From contig JALNXG010000060.1 in assembly GCA_023230485.1 (NCBI GenBank), positions 1-23,751 on the forward strand: 23,751 nt of DNA. The letters run 5' to 3'. Positions 1 through 7,923 of this stretch are shown in pieces. Every line of letters starts with the position of its first letter. The first letter of the stretch is position 1. A program made the position numbers and the translations under genes. The stretch is from Melioribacteraceae bacterium (GTDB taxonomy: Bacteria > Bacteroidota > Ignavibacteria > Ignavibacteriales > Melioribacteraceae). Below the pieces are notes generated by a model. The model was not told the DNA's origin. It worked only from the letters and a program-made list of their open reading frames with translations, and did no database searches.

Positions 1-2997
1 AGTTAATGAGAAACGAATATTTGTAGAAGGATTAAAAGGATTAGGATAATTTTGTGAAAGAGAATAATCCTGAGGAATTTGTTCTGAGTAATACTTGTTT
101 TCTTCCACATCACTTATAATCGGCTTAGCTGTAAAAAATCTTATCTGCCTGTTAGTATCCGGGAGTTTTGCATCTTGTCTATATAAAACAAACAGTGTAT
201 TAGTAAGATAGGGATACTTAAATTCACCTGTTGAATTTCCCCACGTAATATTAGCAGAAGTATAGAGACTATTTTCTACTATATATTTATCCTCATTCGC
301 AGGATCATAATTTATTTCATTACCATCTTTATCATATCCCTGCCACGCGAATATTAATTCAGTAGTTGGTTTATGCCAGTTTACGTCATATTTCCCGGTT
401 GTTTCAATTGACCATGTACCATCATCATCATTATCTCTGAAACCTGCAAACAATCGAATTTTTTCCATTGAAGGATATTTCATACGATAGATAGAAAATG
501 GGAGGTAAGTTACTTCACCCGTAGCTGTACTTTTAAAGATAAATTCATCAACATAGCTATATGCCAAAGATTTCTCACTGAAATCAATTATTACATCATC
601 GTTTCCCCAATAGTCAAACCGGTCATAATCTGAAGAAAGGTAAGATAAATTCACATCGCCCGCTTGATTACTCAAAATATAACCATTAGGTCCTGCATTA
701 ACCCCGTTAGTATCTATTCCAACATGTGGGCTAATCATAAAATCTCCTTCCATTTCTGCTATTTGCAAAATAATAGAATGAGGTCCACTAAAATTTGCTA
801 CAAAACTTCTATTCTCTGTTATAACAAATTGATAGTTCGAATCGGTTGATATAACTGAATCTTTCTCTGTCCAGTTGGAAAATGTATAACCATAATTATT
901 TCGTGCAATTAATTTTACATTTGCCCCATATTTATACACCCCATCGCCAAAAATAATTCCTGCTGAAGCGGGCTTGGTTGTTACGGTTATTTCATATTCT
1001 GCAACTTTTTGTATAATTTTTATTGTTCTCGGGCTTCCTGCCGAGCCTTCGGAACTTATGGTTATTGTTCCTGTTCTTTCCTCTTTCTTATTTTCCGAAA
1101 CCATAACTTTAATAGTGCCTGAATTTGTCCCACTCGAGCCGGAAAATATTTTTATCCAACTCGTATCGTTTGATACTGTATTCCAATTCATTGTACCAAT
1201 ACTTGTATTTGTAACTTCAAAATTTAGTTCTCCACCTTTGAATTCGATCTCAGTCAAAATTGGAGACACCGTAAGAGTCGGTTTAGTAGGATCTGCTTTT
1301 GTAGTAAACGAAAACACTTTTGAAAAATAGGAACTCCCAAAATTATCTTGAACTTTCACCCGCCAATAATATGTAGTGGAATTTATCAATCCCATTAATT
1401 CATAATTTGTTTTAGTTAAGCCGCTTTCCTCAACAAACAAATTTTTAAATTCTATATCAGAAGCAACTTGGAGGGAATAACTTATAGCTCCTTCAATTAC
1501 AGTCCAATTCAGTATCGGGTCTGTTTCAACATCAGTTTCGTTATCCTTTGGTGATAATGGGATAGGAGGAGGAATGTTATAAAATGAATTATCATAATGT
1601 TCTTGAGCAACTTGAGAATATTCTTTAAGAAGAGTAACGGCTTGCAACCTATCGACACCCTCAGTCGCCCCGGCAATAATTTCTGCAAAAACCACTTCTT
1701 GAGTATCACCATAAGCTAAATTAAAACTTCCCGATGTAACTCCAATTCTTACATCATTTGCACTAGAAGAAACTCCGTCATACCAGCCTGTTTTGGCAAC
1801 AGGGTCTCCCGAAAAAACATAAGGAGTAGGTTTATTTGTTATTTGATTTATAAATGGTTCGCCGGTAACATAATTTTTCCCTTGGAAAAGATTATACATT
1901 CCTAAAGTTCCCGATTTATAATTCCCTTGAGCTCCATCTGGATAAACATTATCTCCGGCACGATGTATATAAAAGGCACTCATATTAAGATTCTTTTTGC
2001 CTAAAATCATTTTTCCTTTAAAGATTGCAGTATCATTAGGGGATGCCGGTACTGCAGGTCCCTGCAATAAACGAAACCCTACTGCAGGAGGAGAATCAAA
2101 GTAATACTCATCAGTCCTATCAGCATGGAATACATAACCCATATTTAATGTCGTATCACATCCGGTTAGATTTTGAAATCCACTTCCGATATCGGGATCA
2201 GACCACATTGAAACATACATATCAGTAAACGGTTTTTGTTCAATATTTTTGTTGATGAGAATATATTTTCTAAATAACATATTGCCCAGTGGACTTTCCG
2301 AATTATATCCCCAAATAGTAACCTGTTCTTCAATTCCCATTGGTAAAGAGCCATAAAGGTATTTAGTTTTAGTGGAATCCAAATCATTACAAACGAACCA
2401 TAAGGTTTGATCGGCTCCCGGAACACCGGGGATATCAATTTGTGGATTATATTCTCCATTTGCATCAAGATCTTCATAAGGAGCACCTTGAGCGGCGGGC
2501 CATTCATTCCAATCTTTTTCATATTGAGTTCTTATCTGTTCAATTGTACCCTCCCCATCATCGATCTCCGAACTCAAATGGCTCTCTAAGTAATCGCGCC
2601 TTACTCTGAAAATTCTAACATTCGGGTCATTTGGGTCAACCGGATTTCCATTGACAATTCCACCGGGTACTGCACCTTGTCGATATGCAGAACCACCGAC
2701 ATAGATTTTATTATCAATTTTCCCTCCCCAAAGTAAACCGGAGAAAAAGACAGTAATTATATTACTCCCTTTAGGATATAGAAGACCATGATTTCCCGTA
2801 GGGGAATGATCCGATTGACCATCATTTTTGAACCACGTGGAAATACGATTGATATTAAATCTTGTATAGGATGGCTCGCCATTTGTTCCACGGATTGAGG
2901 AGATTTTTTTATCTCCGCCCCCTTTGGCATATAATGTTGCAGAAGAGAAAGATAGTATTAAAACAAAGATTAAAGCTAATTTGTAAATTTTATCCAT
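1..2997 (-). CDS. Secreted multidomain protein with T9SS C-terminal sorting signal (partial, 3' end off window)
   Basis: The frame is open from an ATG at 2997 to the window edge (999 codons, no stop), so the C-terminus is missing. It opens with a signal peptide (MDKIYKLALIFVLILSFSS, cleavage near residue 24). Residues about 25-470 form a region I cannot assign to a named domain; it contains MWSDPDIGSG, GCDTTLNMGYVF and SPPAVGF, a pattern I recall from secreted proteins of Ignavibacteria. Residues about 476-566 look like a fibronectin type III module (LNWTVIEGAISYSLQVA, TTYYWRV). About 570-662 is BACON-like (SNDTSWIKI, SGTIKVMVSEN, RTGTITISS). About 666-736 resembles a divergent InlB B-repeat (GYTFSNWTEKDS, FVANF). 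The last residues seen, NYPNPFNPSTNIRFSL, start a type IX secretion sorting domain, so perhaps 50-70 residues lie outside the window. Likely exported and surface-attached or released; substrate unknown. Domain names are pattern matches by eye. Confidence 0.9.
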   Translation of the reverse strand, partial: MDKIYKLALIFVLILSFSSATLYAKGGGDKKISSIRGTNGEPSYTRFNINRISTWFKNDGQSDHSPTGNHGLLYPKGSNIITVFFSGLLWGGKIDNKIYVGGSAYRQGAVPGGIVNGNPVDPNDPNVRIFRVRRDYLESHLSSEIDDGEGTIEQIRTQYEKDWNEWPAAQGAPYEDLDANGEYNPQIDIPGVPGADQTLWFVCNDLDSTKTKYLYGSLPMGIEEQVTIWGYNSESPLGNMLFRKYILINKNIEQKPFTDMYVSMWSDPDIGSGFQNLTGCDTTLNMGYVFHADRTDEYYFDSPPAVGFRLLQGPAVPASPNDTAIFKGKMILGKKNLNMSAFYIHRAGDNVYPDGAQGNYKSGTLGMYNLFQGKNYVTGEPFINQITNKPTPYVFSGDPVAKTGWYDGVSSSANDVRIGVTSGSFNLAYGDTQEVVFAEIIAGATEGVDRLQAVTLLKEYSQVAQEHYDNSFYNIPPPIPLSPKDNETDVETDPILNWTVIEGAISYSLQVASDIEFKNLFVEESGLTKTNYELMGLINSTTYYWRVKVQDNFGSSYFSKVFSFTTKADPTKPTLTVSPILTEIEFKGGELNFEVTNTSIGTMNWNTVSNDTSWIKIFSGSSGTNSGTIKVMVSENKKEERTGTITISSEGSAGSPRTIKIIQKVAEYEITVTTKPASAGIIFGDGVYKYGANVKLIARNNYGYTFSNWTEKDSVISTDSNYQFVITENRSFVANFSGPHSIILQIAEMEGDFMISPHVGIDTNGVNAGPNGYILSNQAGDVNLSYLSSDYDRFDYWGNDDVIIDFSEKSLAYSYVDEFIFKSTATGEVTYLPFSIYRMKYPSMEKIRLFAGFRDNDDDGTWSIETTGKYDVNWHKPTTELIFAWQGYDKDGNEINYDPANEDKYIVENSLYTSANITWGNSTGEFKYPYLTNTLFVLYRQDAKLPDTNRQIRFFTAKPIISDVEENKYYSEQIPQDYSLSQNYPNPFNPSTNIRFSLT

Positions 2998-3063
2998 ATC
3001 GCCCGCTCTGAAAGTTTCAGTATTTATAGAGAAATGTATCCAATTATTAATCAAAAAGATATA

Positions 3064-3075
3064 CCAAAATTTTGG
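3064..3075. repeat. Perfect 12-bp palindrome between hipA and the T9SS-protein gene
   Basis: CCAAAATTTTGG reads the same on both strands. It lies in the 95-bp gap after the hipA stop (3093) and upstream of the secreted-protein start (2997), on the strand that carries both genes. It could be an operator for the secreted-protein gene or part of the hipA 3' end. No T-run follows it directly, so it is not a convincing terminator. In AT-rich DNA a palindrome this short may be chance. Confidence 0.35.
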
Positions 3076-3092
3076 GACAACACAGGTAAAGT

Positions 3093-4367
3093 TTATTCGT
3101 AGTTATTGAATGCTTTTTCTTTCATTTCCATTTCAAATTTAGGAAGATGGTACTTCTTAGCGTACTCTTTCCAATTTGCCACCTCAGTTTTTATTTGCTT
3201 AATAATTCTATTCCCTTTCTTAGCATCAATTCTAAAGTGTTCAATAACTTCGAGTGCTAAATTAAGGTCTAATGAATTATCATTTTCTGAAATGTTCAAA
3301 GTAAGTCCATAACCTATTTCATTTGGATTAATATCATAAACGGGTGATAATTCCCAGCCGGATTCCGTCAACAGAAATCCGTGATTACGAAGATGATCAT
3401 CGGTGTTTGATATACAAATATTAAAAACAATTCTTCGCCATAGTTCTTCTAAATTTTTCTCAATGTTAGAACCATATCTAATTATAAATTCAGCAATATC
3501 AAGATAACTAACCCCTGATGTGTAATCTGACCCATCTTTCAAACCTAATAAAGTCATCGCTGAAGCAAAATGAATTCTTCTATTTTGTGAAGTCCTATCA
3601 AATCGTTTTGATAAAAAAGTATGATGAATACCGGTTAATTTCTTTGTGTTAAATTGAGTTGTTTTTATTCCACATTTATTTGCTAATTCATTCGCGATGG
3701 CTTCCCATGCACCCATGTTCGATTCATCATTAACGCTTGGGAATTTAGCTATCCACATTGAATTTTCTAAATCATTTATATTTGCCTTAGGTCTTGCTCC
3801 GCCTAATGATGAGCCGGGCGCAATCAATAAATTAATCCACTTAGAATAATCCTTTCTATCTTCGGAATCTTCGGACTCTATTTTCAGAGAGGCATATTCT
3901 AAATCCCTAAGCATTGCAAAAGGTGGAACTGAAAAATCATTTTCATAATTCAGGAATTCACCATTAGTACTATCCTTAAATCGAATAGCTCCCATTCTAC
4001 TATGATCAAAAACCCCAAGTAGATAATCTATTTCATTTAAATTACGGATAGGGCGATTTTCTTTTTTTGCTTCGATACTCTCCCTACGTTTCATTAAAAC
4101 TCTCCCCCATCTATCAGGAGATGAATCAAGGAACATTCCAAAATTATCTTTATTGTCTTTTATATACTGAATACCTTCATAGAAAAGAAGATCGGGATCT
4201 ATGTAAAGCGAATGAGAAGTCTCTAACCAATTTTTAGAATATTCAAAAGAAAATATTTCTTTATTTCGTATTTTCTCTACTCGCAAGAAACCCATAAGGG
4301 TAGAATTTATTAAGGTATGCCAATCGGCATAAACAAGAATCTCTCTATTAGTTTCATGTTTAGTCAT
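3093..4367 (-). CDS. hipA: HipA-family serine/threonine kinase toxin
   Basis: A 424-residue HipA kinase, close to the usual family length. Family members phosphorylate cytosolic targets (glutamyl-tRNA synthetase in E. coli HipA) and induce growth arrest. Visible motifs: a Ser/Gly-rich ATP loop GSSLGGARPK (185-194), the counterpart of the E. coli loop carrying the autophosphorylated Ser150; lysine in WIAKFPS (K208); catalytic loop NTDDHLRNH (321-329, Asp323 as base); and metal-binding Asp345 in SPVYDINP. The kinase therefore looks intact, with an N-terminal subdomain at about 10-130. The frame is open upstream to 4451, but the ATG at 4367 is chosen because AAGGA sits 8 nt before it and it overlaps the antitoxin stop by 8 bp, which implies translational coupling. 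Antitoxin-then-toxin order is classic hipBA. The target in this organism cannot be read from sequence. Confidence 0.93.
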   Translation of the reverse strand: MTKHETNREILVYADWHTLINSTLMGFLRVEKIRNKEIFSFEYSKNWLETSHSLYIDPDLLFYEGIQYIKDNKDNFGMFLDSSPDRWGRVLMKRRESIEAKKENRPIRNLNEIDYLLGVFDHSRMGAIRFKDSTNGEFLNYENDFSVPPFAMLRDLEYASLKIESEDSEDRKDYSKWINLLIAPGSSLGGARPKANINDLENSMWIAKFPSVNDESNMGAWEAIANELANKCGIKTTQFNTKKLTGIHHTFLSKRFDRTSQNRRIHFASAMTLLGLKDGSDYTSGVSYLDIAEFIIRYGSNIEKNLEELWRRIVFNICISNTDDHLRNHGFLLTESGWELSPVYDINPNEIGYGLTLNISENDNSLDLNLALEVIEHFRIDAKKGNRIIKQIKTEVANWKEYAKKYHLPKFEMEMKEKAFNNYE

Positions 4368-4704
4368 TTTTCTTATCCTTTTCGATAGAGGTGGTTTTCT
4401 TGGGGGCTCGTTTTTTTGTAAGGAGCTGCAAATCCTGAAGTTTCTTTCCAAAGATATTATCCTTTGCTACTTCCAATAGATCCTTTTCTAAACCAAGTAT
4501 GAATAATACCTGAACATAATTCCCCATAGCAACACCAGAATCGCCTTTTTCGATTTTCCATAAAGTGGGACGACTAATATCGGCTCTTTCGGCAACGATT
4601 TGTGTGCTCATTTTTCTTCTCAAGCGTGCAAGTTTAATATTTTCGCCTAACGCTATTAATACTTTCCTTGCCGAGGGCATAAGTAAAACTGATTTTCTTC
4701 TCAT
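4360..4704 (-). CDS. hipB: HipB-like XRE/Cro-type HTH antitoxin
   Basis: A small basic DNA-binding protein of 114 residues from the ATG at 4704. The helix-turn-helix spans about residues 19-73, with GENIKLARLRRKMS followed by IVAERADISRPTLWKIEKGD, the XRE family signature. A lysine-rich tail (residues 97-114) ends at the toxin gene. In hipBA systems this protein neutralises HipA and, usually with HipA, represses its own promoter. Starts are ambiguous: a TTG at 4725 falls inside the predicted -10 element and so is unlikely; ATGs at 4704 and 4680 both fit, and neither has a clear Shine-Dalgarno. The 8-bp overlap with hipA and its own promoter mark the pair as a separate transcription unit from the operon upstream. 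Confidence 0.88.
   Translation of the reverse strand: MRRKSVLLMPSARKVLIALGENIKLARLRRKMSTQIVAERADISRPTLWKIEKGDSGVAMGNYVQVLFILGLEKDLLEVAKDNIFGKKLQDLQLLTKKRAPKKTTSIEKDKKND
4376..4380 (-). promoter_or_regulatory. Ribosome binding site fixing the hipA start
   Basis: AAGGA on the minus strand, 8 nt upstream of the ATG at 4367 and inside the 3' end of hipB. It favours this start over the TTG at 4451 that opens the frame. Confidence 0.65.
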
Positions 4705-4724
4705 AATGTTTAATATTTTTATCA

Positions 4725-4753
4725 ATAATAGTCATTCTGATAATAATATACAA
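4725..4753 (-). promoter_or_regulatory. Predicted hipBA promoter
   Basis: On the minus strand, TTGTAT (4748-4753) and TATTAT (4725-4730) are separated by exactly 17 bp, a sigma-70-like arrangement. The predicted transcript would start near 4718, just before the hipB ATG at 4704. It sits between the terminator of the upstream operon and hipB. Confidence 0.5.
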
Positions 4754-4761
4754 CATTATTA
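4741..4761. promoter_or_regulatory. Candidate HipB operator (7-bp inverted repeat)
   Basis: TAATAAT (4741-4747) and ATTATTA (4755-4761) are perfect inverted arms separated by 7 bp, and they overlap the predicted -35 box of hipBA. Autorepression through an inverted repeat over the promoter is normal for hipBA. The pure A/T arms weaken the case. Confidence 0.4.
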
Positions 4762-4789
4762 AAAAGAGTGGGATTATCTCCACTCTTTT
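4762..4789 (-). terminator. Hairpin terminator of the OPT/aminotransferase operon
   Basis: Perfect 10-bp arms AAAAGAGTGG (4762-4771) and CCACTCTTTT (4780-4789) flank an 8-nt loop. On the minus strand the 3' arm ends in a T-run. The arm encodes the last codons of the aminotransferase and its stop codon lies in the loop. It separates that operon from hipBA. Confidence 0.7.
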
Positions 4790-5907
4790 AGGAAGTCTTT
4801 CACTCGATCAATTTCATTATGAGTATTATAAAAATGGGGTGAGAAGCGGATCATTCCTCCGCGCATTGTAGCAAATATTTTTGCTGATTCTAAATCTGCA
4901 AACAATTTTTCTGCCTGCGGATGTTTAAAGGTAACGATACCCGCTAAATTTTCATCAGGCAGATTATTTAATAGAGGAGTAATACCAATCTCATTTAATT
5001 GCGAGATAAAATATTTTGTATTGTTAAGAATAGATTTTTCTACTTCCTCTTTTCCAAAATCTAAAAATAGATCGAGAGTTCTATCGAGAACAGATACACC
5101 GAGAGCATTGAGAGTGCCGTTCTGAAATCGCTCGGCACTATTTTTTAATGTGAGATCGTAATTAAGAAGATTCCAAGAATCATCCACAGATAGCCAGCCG
5201 ATAGATTTTTGTTTTACTCGTTCTTGAAATGTTTCTGAAATGTAAAAATAAGATAAGCCCTGCATTCCCAAAAGCCATTTCTGTGTGCCACCTGCAAAAA
5301 AATCGATATCAATTTCACTCAAATCAATAGAAACTGCACCTGCCGCTTGAATGCCATCAACAACGAATATAATCCCTTTGTTTTTACAGATTTTTGATAT
5401 AGTTTTTATATCACTTCTAAAACCTGAAAGAAATTGAACTAAGCTGATAGAAAGCATTTTTGTTCGTGGGGTAATTGCCTTCTCAATATCCTCAATTAAT
5501 ATTTTACCTTCAATCGATTTTACAATATCAATTTCCACACCTTGAGAACGGAGATTAAGAAAGGGGTAAATATTAGAGGGAAATTCGATGTCATTTAGAA
5601 TTATTCTATCGCCCGATTTCCACTCAATTCCTTGTGCCGGAATATTAAGCGCATTAGATACGTTATCACAATAAGCAATTCTTCCAGGAGCTACTCCAAT
5701 TAAAGTACCAAGTTTATTCTTCGAGTTTTCATAATAAGTAAGATACGTTTGATAATTCATTATGTTAGTAATGCTTCTCTCTAAGAGATAATCATCAATT
5801 CTGCCGAGAACGCTTTGCGATAATACACCAAGTGATGCATGATTAAAATAAATTTGATCAGTTTTAAGATGCGGGAAAAATTCCCGCACCTTATTAATAT
5901 CCAACAC
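4774..5907 (-). CDS. Class V PLP-dependent aminotransferase / cysteine-desulfurase-like enzyme
   Basis: 377 residues with the fold-type I class V pattern. The likely PLP lysine is K210 in GGTQKWLLGMQG; Asp184 in VVDGIQAAG should contact the pyridine nitrogen; RFQNGTLN (260-267) and R354 near the C-terminus fit substrate and phosphate binding; FNHASLG (21-27) is the usual N-terminal motif. The class includes cysteine desulfurases, isopenicillin-N epimerase-like enzymes and kynureninase-like enzymes. I see no mobile catalytic cysteine loop of the IscS type, so a desulfurase role in Fe-S assembly is not supported. It starts with GTG directly after the transporter stop (no gap), with GAGGAG 9 nt upstream, so it is co-transcribed with the OPT gene. 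Its substrate may be related to what that transporter imports (inference). Confidence 0.88.
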   Translation of the reverse strand: MLDINKVREFFPHLKTDQIYFNHASLGVLSQSVLGRIDDYLLERSITNIMNYQTYLTYYENSKNKLGTLIGVAPGRIAYCDNVSNALNIPAQGIEWKSGDRIILNDIEFPSNIYPFLNLRSQGVEIDIVKSIEGKILIEDIEKAITPRTKMLSISLVQFLSGFRSDIKTISKICKNKGIIFVVDGIQAAGAVSIDLSEIDIDFFAGGTQKWLLGMQGLSYFYISETFQERVKQKSIGWLSVDDSWNLLNYDLTLKNSAERFQNGTLNALGVSVLDRTLDLFLDFGKEEVEKSILNNTKYFISQLNEIGITPLLNNLPDENLAGIVTFKHPQAEKLFADLESAKIFATMRGGMIRFSPHFYNTHNEIDRVKDFLKEWR

Positions 5908-7890
5908 TTATGATAACTCCTCTTTTTTACCTCTTAGAGAATCCCAAATCATATAAACAGAAAGTAATGCAAACATAACAAGGGCAAGTATTTCAGCCGA
6001 GTGCGATTCCTGCCAAGCGGCATTTACCCAATTAAAGCCTGCATACCGAAGCACTGCACTGATTACTCCCATAAGAGCACCGCCTGCAATAAATCCGGAT
6101 GCGATCAATGTCCCTCTTTCTCTACGTGCACTATTAAGTTTTTCATCTTTACTGCGAGTTGTAACGAAATGAGCTATCAATCCGCCTGCGAGTAGTGGAG
6201 TATTTAATTCCATTGGAAGATACATACCTAGAGCGAATGCGAGAGCCGGTACTTTAATCATAGTAAGAATTAATGCTAAGCAAGCACCGCCAATATAAAG
6301 AAGCCATGGTGCAGGTTGATTCGACATCAATGGTTGAATTACAGCAGCCATAGCATTTGCCTGTGGGGCAACTAAAGCACCATCGCCTGTAAATCCATAG
6401 GTATCATTAAGTATCATAATAATCCAAGCAACAGTAGCCGAAGAAACGGCTGTACCGACAAATTTCCAACTCTCTTGTTTCATAGGAGTAGAACCAAGCC
6501 AATAACCGATTTTTAGATCGGTAATAAAACCGCCTGCCTGAGAAAGTGCAGTACAAACGACACCACCGATAATAAGTGCTGAAACCATTCCAGGTGCACC
6601 GGTTAATCCGACAGATACTAAAACAACTGATGAAAGAATCAGCGTCATTAATGTCATTCCCGAAACAGGGTTCGTTCCAACAATTGCAATAGCAGTTGCG
6701 GCAACGGTTGTAAAAAGGAATGAAATAATAAATACTATAAGTAAACCGATAAGTGCATGATAAATATTTGTAACAACTCCAAACAAGAAAAAGAGAAAAA
6801 TAGCAATGATTGATATAATAATCCCGATAGCAATTATTTTCATCGAAATATCTCTCTGAGTTCTGATCGCACTTTCGGTAGTTTTTTTACCGAATATTTC
6901 TTTAACTGCAAGTGTGAATGATTTTTTAATAATTCCCGATGAGCGTATTATACCGATAAATCCAGCCATTGCAATTCCGCCGATACCGATATGACGAACA
7001 TAATTTGAGAAAATTTGTTCGGGAGTCATATCTCTAATTAATAGAGTAGCAGTACCGAGATTGATTGTAAGACCCTGCCCTACATAAGCGACAGCAGGAA
7101 TAAGTACGAACCATGAAAGAAATGAACCCGCTGCAATTATTGCAGAATATTTTAGTCCCACAATGAAACCAAGTCCTAATACTGCGGAACTAATATTTAA
7201 TCTAAAAACTAATTTTGTCTGATCGGCAAGATATTGACCAGCGGCAAAAACTTTAGTTGTAAAAACTTCACTCCACCATCCAAATGCTGCAACGAAGAAA
7301 TCATAAAAACCACCAATTAAACCACTGATAACAAGTACGAACGCTTGATTACCCCCTTTTTCTCCTGCAACTAAAACTTCTGTTGTTGCAGTTGCTTCAG
7401 GGAATGGAAACTGTCCGTGCATTTCAGAGACAAAATATTTTCTAAATGGAATTAAAAATAAGATTCCGAGGAAGCCACCAAGAAGAGATGCCATAAAAAC
7501 TTGTAAGAAAGCCACTTCCAAACCGAGAATATAAAGAGCCGGGATAGTAAAAATAGCTCCGGCAACAATAGTCCCCGAAGTAGCACCGATGGATTGAATA
7601 ATTACATTTTCACCGAGCGCATTTTTTCTTTTTGTAAGAGCACCTAATCCAACGGCAATAATTGCAATAGGAATAGCGGCTTCAAAAACCTGTCCAATCT
7701 TTAGACCAAGATAAGCAGCCGCAGCTGAAAAAAGCATTGCCATGATTAAGCCGGTAAATACAGATCTAAAATTTACTTCGGGATATACATGCGAAGGAGA
7801 CATTATCGGTTTATATTCTTCACCCGGCTTTAGTTCCGTATAAGCATTCTCCGGCAATCCGCCATTTGTTGGTTTTTCATGATTACTCAT
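5908..7890 (-). CDS. OPT-family oligopeptide/metal-chelate transporter
   Basis: A 660-residue inner-membrane protein consisting almost wholly of hydrophobic helices (roughly 14-16 by eye) after a soluble N-terminus of about 40 residues. Family features include FRSVFTGLIMAMLFSAAAAYLG (41-62, first helix), the segment around residues 160-170 with HGQFPFPEATAT, and a late helix with ALAFALGMYLP. These match bacterial members of the oligopeptide transporter (OPT) family, which are proton-driven importers of peptides or metal chelates and have no ATPase subunit. The length is normal for bacterial OPT. Start: ATG at 7890 with GGAG shortly upstream. The stop abuts the aminotransferase GTG, and the membrane-protein gene ends 33 bp upstream, so the three form one operon. 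Substrate cannot be told from sequence. Confidence 0.93.
   Translation of the reverse strand: MSNHEKPTNGGLPENAYTELKPGEEYKPIMSPSHVYPEVNFRSVFTGLIMAMLFSAAAAYLGLKIGQVFEAAIPIAIIAVGLGALTKRKNALGENVIIQSIGATSGTIVAGAIFTIPALYILGLEVAFLQVFMASLLGGFLGILFLIPFRKYFVSEMHGQFPFPEATATTEVLVAGEKGGNQAFVLVISGLIGGFYDFFVAAFGWWSEVFTTKVFAAGQYLADQTKLVFRLNISSAVLGLGFIVGLKYSAIIAAGSFLSWFVLIPAVAYVGQGLTINLGTATLLIRDMTPEQIFSNYVRHIGIGGIAMAGFIGIIRSSGIIKKSFTLAVKEIFGKKTTESAIRTQRDISMKIIAIGIIISIIAIFLFFLFGVVTNIYHALIGLLIVFIISFLFTTVAATAIAIVGTNPVSGMTLMTLILSSVVLVSVGLTGAPGMVSALIIGGVVCTALSQAGGFITDLKIGYWLGSTPMKQESWKFVGTAVSSATVAWIIMILNDTYGFTGDGALVAPQANAMAAVIQPLMSNQPAPWLLYIGGACLALILTMIKVPALAFALGMYLPMELNTPLLAGGLIAHFVTTRSKDEKLNSARRERGTLIASGFIAGGALMGVISAVLRYAGFNWVNAAWQESHSAEILALVMFALLSVYMIWDSLRGKKEELS
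5917..5922 (-). promoter_or_regulatory. Ribosome binding site supporting the GTG start of the aminotransferase
   Basis: GAGGAG on the minus strand lies inside the last codons of the OPT gene, 9 nt before the GTG at 5907. It supports the rare start codon and tight coupling of the two genes. Confidence 0.65.
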
Positions 7891-7923
7891 TTACATCTCC
7901 TCAATTTTTCAGAGTGATTTTAT

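Noticed and set aside
974..1330. A 118-codon plus-strand open frame rich in hydrophobic residues
   Set aside because: It is antisense to the Fn3/BACON region of the secreted protein, whose minus-strand frame has clear domains and no stops. No ribosome binding site; low-complexity FVPV-type composition typical of a shadow frame.
2166..2522. A 118-codon minus-strand open frame
   Set aside because: Same strand as the secreted-protein gene but another frame. The gene frame runs through it with recognisable motifs; this one shows none.
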